Below, in pieces: positions 27,504 to 36,625 of a stretch of DNA of 48,292 nucleotides (positions within the stretch are counted from its first letter, which is position 1; each line of letters opens with the position of its first letter). Made by a program: the position numbers and the translations under genes. Below the pieces are notes generated by a model. The model was not told the origin of the DNA. It ran no database searches and worked only from the letters and a program-made list of their open reading frames with translations. The DNA comes from Burkholderiales bacterium (GTDB lineage Bacteria; Pseudomonadota; Gammaproteobacteria; Burkholderiales; Burkholderiaceae_C). Location: positions 1 to 48,292 of the forward strand of contig JANYEE010000068.1 in assembly GCA_025363275.1 (NCBI GenBank), given 5' to 3'.

Positions 27504-28432
27504 TGTACGAGGGGCACTTTTCACTGCGGGAGGCCCCGTTCTCGATCACGCCCGACACGGATTTTTTTTATCCGCACGAGGGGGTTCAGGCTGCTCTCAA
27601 CACGCTGCTGGTTGCGTTGCGAAGCGGTGAGGGTTTTCTGAAAGTTGTCGGTGAAGTAGGCTGCGGCAAAACTTTGCTGTGCCGACAGTTGCTCAAGACC
27701 ATTCAGGGTGAATGCGTCACCGCCTACATTCCCAACCCAGATATGGGGCCCAACGATCTGTTGATGGCGCTGGCCCAGGAGCTGGCCGTGGTGCTGCCAG
27801 TACCTCTGAACCGCCACGCGTTGTTGCACGCGCTGCAGGCCACCTTGATTGCGCACAACCAGGCAGGCCGCCGTGTGGTGGTGTGTATCGACGAAGCCCA
27901 AGCCATTCCGATGCGCACGGTGGAGAGCCTGCGCCTTTTGTCGAACCTGGAGACCGAGAAGCGCAAATTACTGCAGCTGGTGCTACTCGGGCAGCCGGAG
28001 TTGGATGTCAAGTTGGCACACCCAGACATCCGCCAACTGCTGCAGCGCATTACCTTCAGCGAGCACCTGGGGCCCATGTTGCCTGAGCGTGTTCCAGTGT
28101 ATTTGTCCCATCGGCTCGGGCGTGCAGCGGTGGGTCCGCAAACGGATATCCAGGTGTTTGAGCCCGCCGCTGCGCAGGCGATCGCCCGGTTCAGTCGCGG
28201 TGTGCCGCGCCTGGTGAATGTGCTGGCGCACAAATGCCTGATGCTGGCCTATGGCGAAGATGTGCACCGCGTCACTGTAGCCCACGTGGTGCTGGCCGCC
28301 CAAGACACGCCAGGCGTGGTATTGCCTTTGCCATGGTGGCGGCGTTGGCGGGCGGCATGGGCTGGCCCGGGTGTGGGCGCTTCGCGCAGCCTGCAAGAAA
28401 ATCCCGTCGGCTCGGGTGGAGGTGCGGCGTGA
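27503..28432 (+). CDS. mshM: MSHA biogenesis ATPase MshM (ExeA-like AAA)
   Basis: A 309-residue AAA ATPase of the ExeA/GspA type: Walker A GEVGCGKT near residue 54, Walker B VVVCIDEAQAI, sensor LVLLGQPELD and the RLVNVLAHKCLMLAY lid. ExeA-type proteins help insert or arrange the secretin in the peptidoglycan; here no peptidoglycan-binding domain is fused. ATG overlaps the mshL TGA by 1 nt; a GTG three bases earlier is also in frame. mshN overlaps its end. Confidence 0.9.
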   Translation: MYEGHFSLREAPFSITPDTDFFYPHEGVQAALNTLLVALRSGEGFLKVVGEVGCGKTLLCRQLLKTIQGECVTAYIPNPDMGPNDLLMALAQELAVVLPVPLNRHALLHALQATLIAHNQAGRRVVVCIDEAQAIPMRTVESLRLLSNLETEKRKLLQLVLLGQPELDVKLAHPDIRQLLQRITFSEHLGPMLPERVPVYLSHRLGRAAVGPQTDIQVFEPAAAQAIARFSRGVPRLVNVLAHKCLMLAYGEDVHRVTVAHVVLAAQDTPGVVLPLPWWRRWRAAWAGPGVGASRSLQENPVGSGGGAA

Positions 28433-29535
28433 GTGTGATCAACAAAATGCTACGCGACCTCGACCAGCGCCAAGCTAAAAGTACAACAGCTGGCGCAGTT
28501 TCGGGTGGTCTGCATACGGATACGAGCGCGCTACGTAGTTTTGACCGGGCAGTGTCGGCCCCGGGAGGAGCGCCGCGGCGCTTGCGGCCCGGATGGCTGG
28601 CTGGCGCCTGCGCCGCCCTGGTGCTGGTGATTGGCGCAACGTGGTGGGCGTCACAGCGCATCGCGCCGCCCGCAGCAGCACCCGCTGCGGCAGCGCCTGT
28701 AGCAGCAACCGTGCCGATTGCATCAACCATTGCTCCGCCTGCGGCATTACCACTAGCCGCGGCTCCAGCCTCCGTTCCCCCTCCGGCTGATACTGCCGCC
28801 CTCGCAGCAACCGTGGCTACCAGCCTTGCTTCTAGCCCGTCTCCAAGCCAAGAGCTAGCACGACCCGTTGCCCCGCCCGTAGCAGTCACACCGCCCGTTG
28901 CACCCGCCAAACGCGAACCTGCCACGCTGGGCTTGCGCATGGACACGACGCTGGCCTTGCGCCGACTGGCCGAGCGCCTACCCGCGGCAGAGCGCGCCAA
29001 CCCGCAGGCGGGCGAGTCGCTCAAAGGCCCTACGTCCAATGAAGCGCTGGAACGCGCCCAGGCGCTCTGGAACAGTGGTGCGCGCGAAGCGGCGATCGAT
29101 TTGCTACAAGACGCTGTGGCGGTGGCAGAACGCTCCGGTGCGGGCGGCGCTTATCCGCAGGGCAATCCTGTGTTGTTACCGCTGGTGCGCGAACTCACCC
29201 GGTACCAGCTGGCCGAATCTCGGCACAGTGCGGTGTGGGATGTGCTGACGCGACTGGAGCCGCAGTTGGGAGCGGCCCCCGACTTGTGGGCGATTCGGGG
29301 CAATGCGGCACAGCGCCTGGGACGCCACCAGGACAGCGTCCACGCGTACATGGTCGCGCTGCAATCGCGTCCCAATGAGCAGCGTTGGCTGCTGGGCGCG
29401 GCGGTGTCACTCGCGGCATTGGGTCAAACCACCAGCGCTGCCGAGATGGCTGACAAAGCCCGCGCGGTGGCGGTCGTCAGCCCCGAGGTGTTGGTGTATT
29501 TGCGGCAAATGGGCGTGCCGCTGAAAGACAAATAA
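28429..29535 (+). CDS. mshN: MSHA biogenesis protein MshN (TPR protein)
   Basis: A 368-residue bitopic protein. The GTG start (GTGA overlap with mshM) gives the family N-terminus VSVINKMLRDLDQRQ; starting at the later ATG would remove it. One membrane helix (LAGACAALVLVIGATWW, about residues 60-78) is followed by an Ala/Pro-rich periplasmic spacer of about 90 residues and C-terminal TPR repeats (e.g. APDLWAIRGNAAQRLGRHQD). Thought to support assembly of the pilus machinery. Last gene of the MSHA locus, converging with comM. Confidence 0.87.
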   Translation: MSVINKMLRDLDQRQAKSTTAGAVSGGLHTDTSALRSFDRAVSAPGGAPRRLRPGWLAGACAALVLVIGATWWASQRIAPPAAAPAAAAPVAATVPIASTIAPPAALPLAAAPASVPPPADTAALAATVATSLASSPSPSQELARPVAPPVAVTPPVAPAKREPATLGLRMDTTLALRRLAERLPAAERANPQAGESLKGPTSNEALERAQALWNSGAREAAIDLLQDAVAVAERSGAGGAYPQGNPVLLPLVRELTRYQLAESRHSAVWDVLTRLEPQLGAAPDLWAIRGNAAQRLGRHQDSVHAYMVALQSRPNEQRWLLGAAVSLAALGQTTSAAEMADKARAVAVVSPEVLVYLRQMGVPLKDK

Positions 29536-29543
29536 GCATGGTT

Positions 29544-29594
29544 TGGGCCTGAGGCCCTTGTAAAACCTGCTTGAGCAGCTATTAAAAATATAGC
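29544..29594. repeat. Dispersed repeat B, copy 5 (between mshN and comM)
   Basis: Reverse orientation: on the minus strand gctatatttttaatagctgc ... gggcctcaggccc. It occupies half of the 104 bp between the converging mshN and comM stops. The palindromic GGGCC-TGA-GGCCC at its end could form a short hairpin and help terminate mshN, but only ttg follows. Confidence 0.75.
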
Positions 29595-29639
29595 AATATG
29601 GAATTATCTGGACGCCATCTGCCAGACTAGTTGTACACG

Positions 29640-31190
29640 CTACAGTGTTTTTTGAAGCGTCCTGCGGTACTGCATAGCCTCCGCCAGGTGGCTGATCTGG
29701 GTGGTGTCCGCCCCGGCCAGATCCGCAATCGTGCGCGCTACTTTCAGCGCCCGGTGGGTACTGCGTGCCGACCAGCCCAGGCGGGCTGCAGCGACGTTTA
29801 AAAATTTGGCAGCTGCGTCGTCCAGCGCCACGTAGGTGTCTATCTCTTGTCCTTGCAGCGCCAGATTGGTTTTTCCCTGGCGTGCCATCGCTCGGCCGCG
29901 GGCGGCAGTGCTGCGCTCGCGAATCGCTGCGCTACTTTCCCCGGCGGGCGCTTGCAGCAGCTCGTTGCTCGGCAGTGCGGGCACTTCCATGTGCAAGTCA
30001 ATGCGGTCCATCAGCGGGCCGCTGAGTTTGCTTTGGTAGCGTGCCACCTGGTCAGGGGTGCAGCGGCAGTGGTGAACGGCGGAGCCCAGATAGCCGCAGG
30101 GGCAGGGGTTCATCGCGCCGATCAACTGAAATCGCGCAGGAAATTCAGAGCGGCGCGCTGCGCGCGATATCGTGATGGTTCCGCTCTCCAGCGGCTCCCG
30201 TAGCGCCTCTAAAGCGGCCCGGGGGAACTCCAAAATCTCGTCGAGGAAAAGAATGCCATGGTGCGCCATGGAGATTTCTCCAGGGCGCGGCGGAGAGCCC
30301 CCACCCACCATGGCCACTGCGCTGGCAGAGTGGTGCGGACTGCACGTGGGGCGCTGGCCCCAGTGCTGCATGGAAAATCGACCACTCAGGCTGGCAATGG
30401 CTGCGCTTTGCAAGGCTTCCTCATTGGTCATGGCGGGCAGCAGACCGGCAAAGCGGTGTGCCAGCATGGATTTACCCGAACCCGGTGGCCCGCTGAGCAA
30501 GACACTGTGACCACCCGCCGCCGCAATTTCCAATACCCGCTTGGCACCAGCCTGGCCTTTTACGTCGGCCATGTCGGCTACATCGGCGGCTTGCACGGAG
30601 GGCGTGTGCGTCATGCGGGCCCAGCCTTCATCGCCACCGTTGGGTGCATCGTTCCCGGCCGGTGCCGCGCCCGCAGGCAAAAACTGGCGCACTACATCCA
30701 GCAGATGCCGGGCGCGGTAGACCTGGGCGCCGGGTACCAGCGCGGCCTCCTCGGCGCTGCCGGGCGGCAGCACCAATTTGGCTGATACATGCCCGGTTTG
30801 CAGCGCCAGGGCCGTAGCCAGTGCACCCCGCACGGGGCGCAACTCGCCCGACAGCGACAGTTCACCCGCAAATTCGAAGCCGGCGAGCTGGTTTGCGTCG
30901 ATCTGGCCGCTGGCGGCCAGAATGCCCAATGCAATCGGCAAATCCAGCCGACCGGAGTCCTTGGGTAGGTCGGCGGGGGCTAGATTTACGGTGATGCGCT
31001 GGTTGTGCGGAAAGGTTAATCCGGCGTTTTGGATAGCACAGCGCACCCGCTCACGGGCTTCCTTCACCTCTACGTCGGCTAATCCCACCAAAGTAAAGCT
31101 GGGAAGTCCATTGGCCAGATGCACCTCCACTGTGACTTGGGCGGCTTCCAGCCCCAACAAGGCCCGGCTTTGCACCAAAGATAAGCTCAT
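29640..31190 (-). CDS. comM: ComM/YifB family Mg-chelatase-like AAA ATPase
   Basis: Hexameric AAA+ helicase that promotes branch migration during natural transformation, 516 residues. N-terminal LonC-like domain (LVGLADVEVKEARERVR, then RITVNLAPADLPKDSGRLD), central Walker A GPPGSGKS, Walker B GILFLDEILEF, sensor AMNPCPCGYLG with its cysteine cluster, and a C-terminal lid (RSTHRALKVARTIADL). ATG at 31190 is preceded at 8 nt by GGGAG on this strand; the upstream extension is unlikely. Its presence near type IV pilus genes is suggestive of competence but MSHA pili are not the usual uptake pili. Confidence 0.93.
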   Translation of the reverse strand: MSLSLVQSRALLGLEAAQVTVEVHLANGLPSFTLVGLADVEVKEARERVRCAIQNAGLTFPHNQRITVNLAPADLPKDSGRLDLPIALGILAASGQIDANQLAGFEFAGELSLSGELRPVRGALATALALQTGHVSAKLVLPPGSAEEAALVPGAQVYRARHLLDVVRQFLPAGAAPAGNDAPNGGDEGWARMTHTPSVQAADVADMADVKGQAGAKRVLEIAAAGGHSVLLSGPPGSGKSMLAHRFAGLLPAMTNEEALQSAAIASLSGRFSMQHWGQRPTCSPHHSASAVAMVGGGSPPRPGEISMAHHGILFLDEILEFPRAALEALREPLESGTITISRAARRSEFPARFQLIGAMNPCPCGYLGSAVHHCRCTPDQVARYQSKLSGPLMDRIDLHMEVPALPSNELLQAPAGESSAAIRERSTAARGRAMARQGKTNLALQGQEIDTYVALDDAAAKFLNVAAARLGWSARSTHRALKVARTIADLAGADTTQISHLAEAMQYRRTLQKTL

Positions 31191-31240
31191 GAACGTTTCT
31201 CCCAAAACGGTGCGCTGCATGGCAGTGCATAACCAATGAT

Positions 31241-31257
31241 TGCACCAATGAAGTGCA
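31241..31257. promoter_or_regulatory. NtrC-type binding site upstream of glnK
   Basis: TGCACCAATGAAGTGCA fits the NtrC consensus TGCACC-N5-GGTGCA with one mismatch. It lies about 97 bp before the -24 element, a normal enhancer distance. A second, weaker AGTGCA half-site occurs at 31224-31229. It also falls in the comM upstream region, so comM could be influenced. Confidence 0.8.
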
Positions 31258-31337
31258 TACTGTATTTTTATCCAGTTATCTTAACGCAGACCTTGGGATT
31301 TGGTGCACAACCTCACAAGAATTAAGGGGATTTTCGC

Positions 31338-31355
31338 TGGCACGGACCGTGCTTT
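31338..31355 (+). promoter_or_regulatory. Sigma-54 promoter of glnK-amtB
   Basis: TGGCACGGACCGTGCTTT: GG at -24 and GC at -12 separated by exactly 10 bases, close to consensus TGGCAC-N5-TTGCW. It lies about 85 bp before the glnK ATG. Confidence 0.85.
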
Positions 31356-31431
31356 GACAGAACTATCTCCGGGCTCGTTGGAGATGTGAGCTGCCCGGTC
31401 CGGTGTCGGCAACCCCCTGTTTATTTGTTGA

Positions 31432-31779
<348 letters not shown>

Positions 31780-31790
31780 TTGGAAGCACC

Positions 31791-33347
31791 ATGAAAAAAC
31801 TACTTATTTCTCTCGCCCTCGGTTGGGGCATGTTGACAGCGGGCTCTTTGTCCGTTGCCCAGACGCCTGCTGCGCCCGCACCTGTGGCCGCAGCTTCTGC
31901 GGAAGCCAAGCCCGCCGATGGCGCACCCGCTGCCGCAGCGCCAGTTGCTGCAGCCGTGGCCGCCCCCGACGCCGCTGCACCGGCTGCTGCTGCACCGGCG
32001 GCACCTGCGCCTGTCCCTAATAAGGGCGACACCGCCTGGATGATGGTATCCACCTTGTTGGTGATTTTGATGACGGTGCCCGGCTTGGCCCTGTTCTACG
32101 GCGGCTTAGTGCGCAGCAAAAATATGCTGTCTGTGCTGATGCAAGTCATGGTCACGTTCTCCTTGATCGTGGTGTTGTGGTTCATCTACGGTTACAGCCT
32201 GGCATTCACCGAAGGTAATGCCTTCATCGGTGGTTTTGACCGCCTCTTCATGGCCGGTATTTGGGATAACGTGGCGGGTACCTTTGCCACCGCCGGTACC
32301 TTCAGCAAGGGCGTGCCGATGTATGAAATCGTGTTCGCGTTCTTCCAGGCTACGTTTGCTGGTATCACCTGCTGTCTGATCGTGGGTTCGTTCGCGGAAC
32401 GTATCAAATTCTCCGCCGCGCTGGCCTTCATGGTCTTGTGGTTTACGTTCAGCTACGCACCCATCGCCCACATGGTCTGGTTCTGGATGGGACCTGACGC
32501 GTACGCCACCAAGGAAGTGGCCGACGCGATGAACAGTAAGGCCGGTTTGGTATGGCAGTGGGGCGCGCTAGACTTCGCTGGTGGTACGGTGGTTCACATC
32601 AACGCCGCTGTGGCGGGTATCGTGGGCGCCTTCATGGTGGGCAAGCGCATTGGATACGGCAAAGAATCCATGGCGCCTCATAGTCTGACACTGACCATGG
32701 TGGGCGCTTCGCTGCTGTGGGTGGGCTGGTTTGGTTTCAACGCTGGCTCCGCTCTGGAAGCCAATGGCTTCGCGGCCCTGGCATTCATCAACACCTTTGG
32801 CGCAACAGCGGCAGCCGTGTTGACATGGTGTATCGGTGAGTCGCTCATGAAGGGCAAAGCCTCCATGCTCGGCGCGGCCTCCGGTGCGGTGGCTGGTTTG
32901 GTGGCAATCACGCCAGCAGCCGGTAATGTCGGCGTGGGCGGTGCCTTGGTAATCGGTTTACTGTCGGGCTTTGCCGGGTTGTGGGGCGTGACAGGCCTGA
33001 AGAAATTGTTGGGCGCAGACGACACCTTGGATGTGTTTGGTGTGCACGGTGTGTGCGGTATCTTGGGCGCGCTTTTGACTGGTGTATTTGCATCGCCTGC
33101 TTTGGGCGGACCGAGCGCCATGGGCGATTGGGTGACCGCGACCATGATGACCCCAGCGGAATATTCCATTAGCGCCCAGGTGTGGATTCAGGCCAAAGCA
33201 GTCGGCTTGACCGTCGTTTGGTCCGGTTTGGTATCTGTCATCGCCTATTTCATTGTTGACAAGACGATTGGTCTGCGCGTCAGCGAAGAGGACGAGCGCG
33301 AAGGCCTGGACATCACGTCCCACGGCGAAACAGCCTACAACCGTTAA
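31791..33347 (+). CDS. amtB: Ammonium transporter AmtB
   Basis: Trimeric inner-membrane ammonium channel, 518 residues. A signal peptide (MKKLLISLALGWGMLTAG...) is followed by an unusually long Ala/Pro-rich segment (about residues 27-80) before the conserved KGDTAWMMVSTLLV. The rest has eleven membrane helices with the pore histidines in GTVVHINAAVAG and FGVHGVCGILG. The ATG at 31791 has a basic leader and is preferred to an in-frame GTG 15 bp upstream. The pair glnK-amtB is a classical nitrogen-limitation operon; a strong terminator follows. Confidence 0.95.
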   Translation: MKKLLISLALGWGMLTAGSLSVAQTPAAPAPVAAASAEAKPADGAPAAAAPVAAAVAAPDAAAPAAAAPAAPAPVPNKGDTAWMMVSTLLVILMTVPGLALFYGGLVRSKNMLSVLMQVMVTFSLIVVLWFIYGYSLAFTEGNAFIGGFDRLFMAGIWDNVAGTFATAGTFSKGVPMYEIVFAFFQATFAGITCCLIVGSFAERIKFSAALAFMVLWFTFSYAPIAHMVWFWMGPDAYATKEVADAMNSKAGLVWQWGALDFAGGTVVHINAAVAGIVGAFMVGKRIGYGKESMAPHSLTLTMVGASLLWVGWFGFNAGSALEANGFAALAFINTFGATAAAVLTWCIGESLMKGKASMLGAASGAVAGLVAITPAAGNVGVGGALVIGLLSGFAGLWGVTGLKKLLGADDTLDVFGVHGVCGILGALLTGVFASPALGGPSAMGDWVTATMMTPAEYSISAQVWIQAKAVGLTVVWSGLVSVIAYFIVDKTIGLRVSEEDEREGLDITSHGETAYNR

Positions 33348-33419
33348 AGTGAGTGGTCGTCCTTGCGGCGATCCGAATGTGTTTCCTGGGGCCTCACGAG
33401 GCCGCCTGGGTTAGTCAGG

Positions 33420-33454
33420 CCCGGCAGAACTTTGGTTCTGCCGGGTTTTTTTTT
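33420..33454 (+). terminator. Rho-independent terminator after amtB
   Basis: CCCGGCAGAAC, loop tttg, GTTCTGCCGGG: an 11-bp perfect stem followed by nine T. Ends the glnK-amtB transcript about 70 bp after the amtB stop. Confidence 0.95.
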
Positions 33455-33507
33455 GGTCTACGATGCGCCACAATTTCACGGTGTCGAAGCCACTATCTTT
33501 TACCTGA

Positions 33508-34389
33508 ATGGAGCCCATGAAACTGCAATACGACACTTTGGTGTGCGAACTCCAACCAGCGCTGGGTGGCTGCATCGCGGGCCTGTGGTGGAATCATCTG
33601 CCGGTGTTGCGGTCGACGTGTGCCGACCAATTGCAGTCGGTGCGCCAAGCGGCCAGCTACCCGCTGCTGCCGTATTCCAATCGCATAGCCCAGGCCGTGT
33701 TGCATTGGCAAGGGCAGCAGCACCCGCTATTTAAAAACTGGGCGCCAGACCAGCACTCCATTCACGGCGTGGGCTGGGAGCGTCCCTGGAGCGTGCTTGC
33801 ACAAACCCCGCACAGCGCCCTATTGGGCTACCAGCACACGCCTGATACATCCTGGCCTTTCGCTTTTGACGCCACCCAGGGCTTCACCGTCAGTGCGCAA
33901 GGCCTGGCTATGACGATGTCCATTACCAACCGCGCCGACCATGCAGTGCCAGTGGGTCTGGGTTGGCATCCCTTTTTTGTGAAACGGCCCGGGAGCCACA
34001 TCACCTTCACCGCACAAGCGCGCTGGGAGATGGGGCCTGACCAGCTACCTGTGCAGCGTCTGGCCTCCCCGGGTTTAGATGCAGACGTGGCCGATCTGGT
34101 GATCGATCACTGCTTTGATGGCTGGGCGGGCGAAGCCGTGCTGCGCGACGACCAAATCACCGCCCGCCTTACTTCTACGCTGGAGCACTTGGTGGTGTAC
34201 ACGGTGCCAGAGCGCAGCGATATTGCGATCGAGCCGGTGAGCCACGCCAACAATGCTTTCAACCGCGCCGCCCACGGCCTGGACGACGCGCGCAGGCTGG
34301 GTGTTATCACTCTCCAGTCCAGCGACACTTTTTCTTGCGCCATGCGCATTACCCTTGCTTCCAGCACTCCGGAGACCCCCGCACCATGA
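33508..34389 (+). CDS. Aldose 1-epimerase
   Basis: Galactose-mutarotase-like beta-sandwich enzyme, 293 residues, interconverting alpha and beta anomers of free sugars in the cytosol. Visible catalytic landmarks: SIHGVGWERPW (first His), GLGWHPFF (second His) and the C-terminal IEPVSHANNAFNRAA segment with the general-base Glu. Two ATGs (33508 and 33517) are close together; the second begins MKLQYDTLV and either may be used. It overlaps the following lactonase gene by 4 nt, which suggests joint action on a sugar and its lactone; the substrate is not evident. Confidence 0.87.
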   Translation: MEPMKLQYDTLVCELQPALGGCIAGLWWNHLPVLRSTCADQLQSVRQAASYPLLPYSNRIAQAVLHWQGQQHPLFKNWAPDQHSIHGVGWERPWSVLAQTPHSALLGYQHTPDTSWPFAFDATQGFTVSAQGLAMTMSITNRADHAVPVGLGWHPFFVKRPGSHITFTAQARWEMGPDQLPVQRLASPGLDADVADLVIDHCFDGWAGEAVLRDDQITARLTSTLEHLVVYTVPERSDIAIEPVSHANNAFNRAAHGLDDARRLGVITLQSSDTFSCAMRITLASSTPETPAP

Positions 34390-35297
34390 CCTGGCAGACT
34401 GTCGGCAATGAATTGTTTGAACTTGGTGAATCCCCTTTCTGGCACCCGCAGGAACAGTCCTTGTACTGGGTCGATATTCCAGGCAAAAAAGTGCTGCGTG
34501 CCAACGTGTACGTGGGCACCATCGAAACCTGGCCCATGCCGACCGAGCCCGGTTGCATTGCCCCGGCGCAGAGCGGCGGTCTGGTGATTGCGCTGCGGGA
34601 TGGCATTTTTCGCGCGCGAGAGTGGGGCGGAGCATTGCAAAAACTGGCCACCTTGCCTTATGACACCGCCGCCGTGCGCGCCAACGATGGCAAGTGCGAT
34701 GCACTGGGGCGCTTTTGGGTCGGCACTATCGACGAGCCCAAAGCCAACAAGGCTGGCGCGCTGTATTCCATCGACTGCCGTAACGGCTCGGCGACGGTGA
34801 CGCAACAGGCGGGTGATGCGCTCACCGGCAACGGTCTGGGCTGGAGCGTGGATGGGCGCACGCTGTACTGGTCGGACACGCCCAGCCACATCATCCACGC
34901 CTGGGACTACGACCTGCAGTCCAACGTGCTTAGCGCGCACCGTAGCTTTGCTAACTTTGTGCGTAAGCCTGCGGACTGGACTTTTGAAGACCGCCGCTAC
35001 CAAGGTCGCCCCGACGGTGCCGCGGTAGATGTTGAAGGCAACTACTATGCCGCTATGTTCGAAGGCCGGCGCATTTGCAAGTTCTCTTGCGACGGCCAAC
35101 TGCTGGCCGAAATCGCTACGCCCGCCCAATGCCCCACCATGCCCTGCTTTGGCGGTGAAGACCTGAAGACTATGTATGTGACCACCGCGCGTTACAAGCG
35201 TGGGGCCGACGAACTGGCGATGTTTCCTTCCTCTGGGGCGGTGTTCTCCATGCGGGTGGATGTGCCTGGGTTGCCGGTGAATTTCTTCGTCGACTAA
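34386..35297 (+). CDS. SMP-30/gluconolactonase family protein
   Basis: Six-bladed beta-propeller lactonase, 303 residues. Metal-site residues expected in the family are seen: Glu in LGESPFWHP, Asn in RANDGKCDALGRFWVG, Asn in GNGLGWSVDGRTLYWSDT, and Asp in PDGAAVDVEGNYY. Such enzymes hydrolyse sugar lactones (gluconolactone, arabinonolactone or similar) in oxidative sugar pathways. The ATG overlaps the epimerase stop (ATGA), so the two form one operon. No sugar dehydrogenase or transporter is in the window to settle the substrate. Confidence 0.87.
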   Translation: MTWQTVGNELFELGESPFWHPQEQSLYWVDIPGKKVLRANVYVGTIETWPMPTEPGCIAPAQSGGLVIALRDGIFRAREWGGALQKLATLPYDTAAVRANDGKCDALGRFWVGTIDEPKANKAGALYSIDCRNGSATVTQQAGDALTGNGLGWSVDGRTLYWSDTPSHIIHAWDYDLQSNVLSAHRSFANFVRKPADWTFEDRRYQGRPDGAAVDVEGNYYAAMFEGRRICKFSCDGQLLAEIATPAQCPTMPCFGGEDLKTMYVTTARYKRGADELAMFPSSGAVFSMRVDVPGLPVNFFVD

Positions 35298-35362
35298 ATT
35301 TTTGAGGCTCTGACCTTCAAAAAATTCAACCTTGGGACACCCGTGTCCACTACAGTGCTCGC

Positions 35363-36526
35363 ATGCAAGTAACAGACGCCGCACTCAAGCAAGTCAGCGA
35401 CCGCATTGCAGCGGCGCGGGCTGACCGTAAACCTTTACACCTGCGCGGTGGCGGCACCAAAGATTTCTACGGCGCGCCGCCCCACGGAGAGCTGCTAGAC
35501 ACTCGCATCCTGCAAGGCGTGCGCAGTTACGAGCCCAGCGAATTGGTGGTCACAGTGCGCAGTGGCACATCGCTGGCTGAGCTGGAGGCGCTGCTGCTGG
35601 AAAAAGGCCAATGTCTGCCGTTTGAGCCCCCGCATTACGCTTGGTCGGTGGCCACTAGTACAGGCACGGGCGCCACAGTCGGCGGTATGGTGGCCAGCGG
35701 CTGGAGTGGACCGGCTCGCGCCAACGTAGGCGGCGTGCGTGACTATGTCCTGGGTGTGCAAATGATAAATGGAAACGGCGAGCACCTCACGTTTGGTGGC
35801 CAGGTGATGAAGAACGTGGCTGGTTACGACGTATCCCGGTTGATGGTCGGTGCCATGGGCACGTTGGGCTTGATCACTGAGGTCTCCCTCAAGGTATTGC
35901 CGCTGGCCCCGGCCGAGGCAACCTTGTGTTTTGAATTGCCGCAGCAAGCGGCGCTGGAGCAAGTGCATGTTTGGGGTGGTCAGCCGCTACCCTTGAACGC
36001 GAGCTGCTGGGTACGCGATGCCTCGGGTCCCGTCCCCGCCCGGGAGGTTTTGTACGTTCGCCTGCGCGGTGCCGTCGCGGCGGTGGATGCGGCTTGCCGC
36101 AGCATGCTGCAGGACCAGCGCGGCCAGCGCATGGACACCGCCCATGCAGCCGCAGACTGGACGCTGTGCCGCAACCACCAGTTACCCTTCTTCACCCGTC
36201 CACCACAGCCCGGCCTCGTGCTGTGGCGTCTGAGCTTGCCACAAACCGCGCCAATGCTGGATCTGCCTTGGGCCACACTGGTGGAATGGCAAGGTGCGCT
36301 GCGCTGGGTGTGGGCGCCGGTGGATGCGGGTACGCAATTGCAAACTCTGGCGCAGCAATATGGCGGAAGCGCTATGCTTTTCGTAGCTACTAAGGCATAT
36401 TCTGCCTGGGCTACCGGACAATTTGATATTAAAAACACAGCGCAGCAGGCCATACACGCCCGCCTGAAGGCCAGCTTCGACCCGCTCGGCATTTTCAACC
36501 CGGGTCGCTGGGCATCGCTGGCATAA
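35363..36526 (+). CDS. glcE: Glycolate oxidase FAD-binding subunit GlcE
   Basis: A 387-residue FAD-binding (PCMH-type) subunit of the GlcDEF complex that oxidises glycolate to glyoxylate. It has LHLRGGGTKDFYG, the FAD-site TGATVGGMVASGWSGPAR, and GQVMKNVAGYDVSRLMVGAMGT split across residues 150-172, ending in FDPLGIFNPGRW. Near the C-terminus, residues about 337-354 are translated repeat B, at the position where E. coli GlcE has an unrelated stretch of similar length. No glcD gene precedes it. Followed by a 99-bp gap with two hairpins before glcF. ATG at 35363. Confidence 0.9.
   Translation: MQVTDAALKQVSDRIAAARADRKPLHLRGGGTKDFYGAPPHGELLDTRILQGVRSYEPSELVVTVRSGTSLAELEALLLEKGQCLPFEPPHYAWSVATSTGTGATVGGMVASGWSGPARANVGGVRDYVLGVQMINGNGEHLTFGGQVMKNVAGYDVSRLMVGAMGTLGLITEVSLKVLPLAPAEATLCFELPQQAALEQVHVWGGQPLPLNASCWVRDASGPVPAREVLYVRLRGAVAAVDAACRSMLQDQRGQRMDTAHAAADWTLCRNHQLPFFTRPPQPGLVLWRLSLPQTAPMLDLPWATLVEWQGALRWVWAPVDAGTQLQTLAQQYGGSAMLFVATKAYSAWATGQFDIKNTAQQAIHARLKASFDPLGIFNPGRWASLA
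36371..36424. repeat. Dispersed repeat B, copy 6 (inside glcE)
   Basis: Begins gctatgcttttcgtagctac and continues gcatattctgcctgggctaccgg, translated AMLFVATKAYSAWATGQFD. It keeps more of the tagct-..-gcatat pattern of the intergenic copies (before mshC, after mshN) than the other coding copies do. Same orientation and phase relative to translation as those in metH and mshL. Confidence 0.65.
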
Positions 36527-36558
36527 ATACCGTGCAACGCTTTCGCCATCTCACCAGC

Positions 36559-36616
36559 CAGCACCGGTCCCGCCACTCCGACCGGATGCTGGGTGCTCCG
36601 CCCGGGTTAAAGGCGG
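36559..36616 (+). promoter_or_regulatory. Two hairpins in the glcE-glcF gap
   Basis: First hairpin: CAGCACCGGTC (36559-36569) with GACCGGATGCTG (36580-36591), 11 pairs with one bulged A. Second: CCGCC (36598-36602) with GGCGG (36612-36616); the 3' strand overlaps the G-rich ribosome-binding region just before the glcF ATG at 36626. They could protect or process the mRNA, or modulate glcF translation. No T-run, so not a plain terminator. Confidence 0.5.
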
Positions 36617-36625
36617 GGGCGTGGA

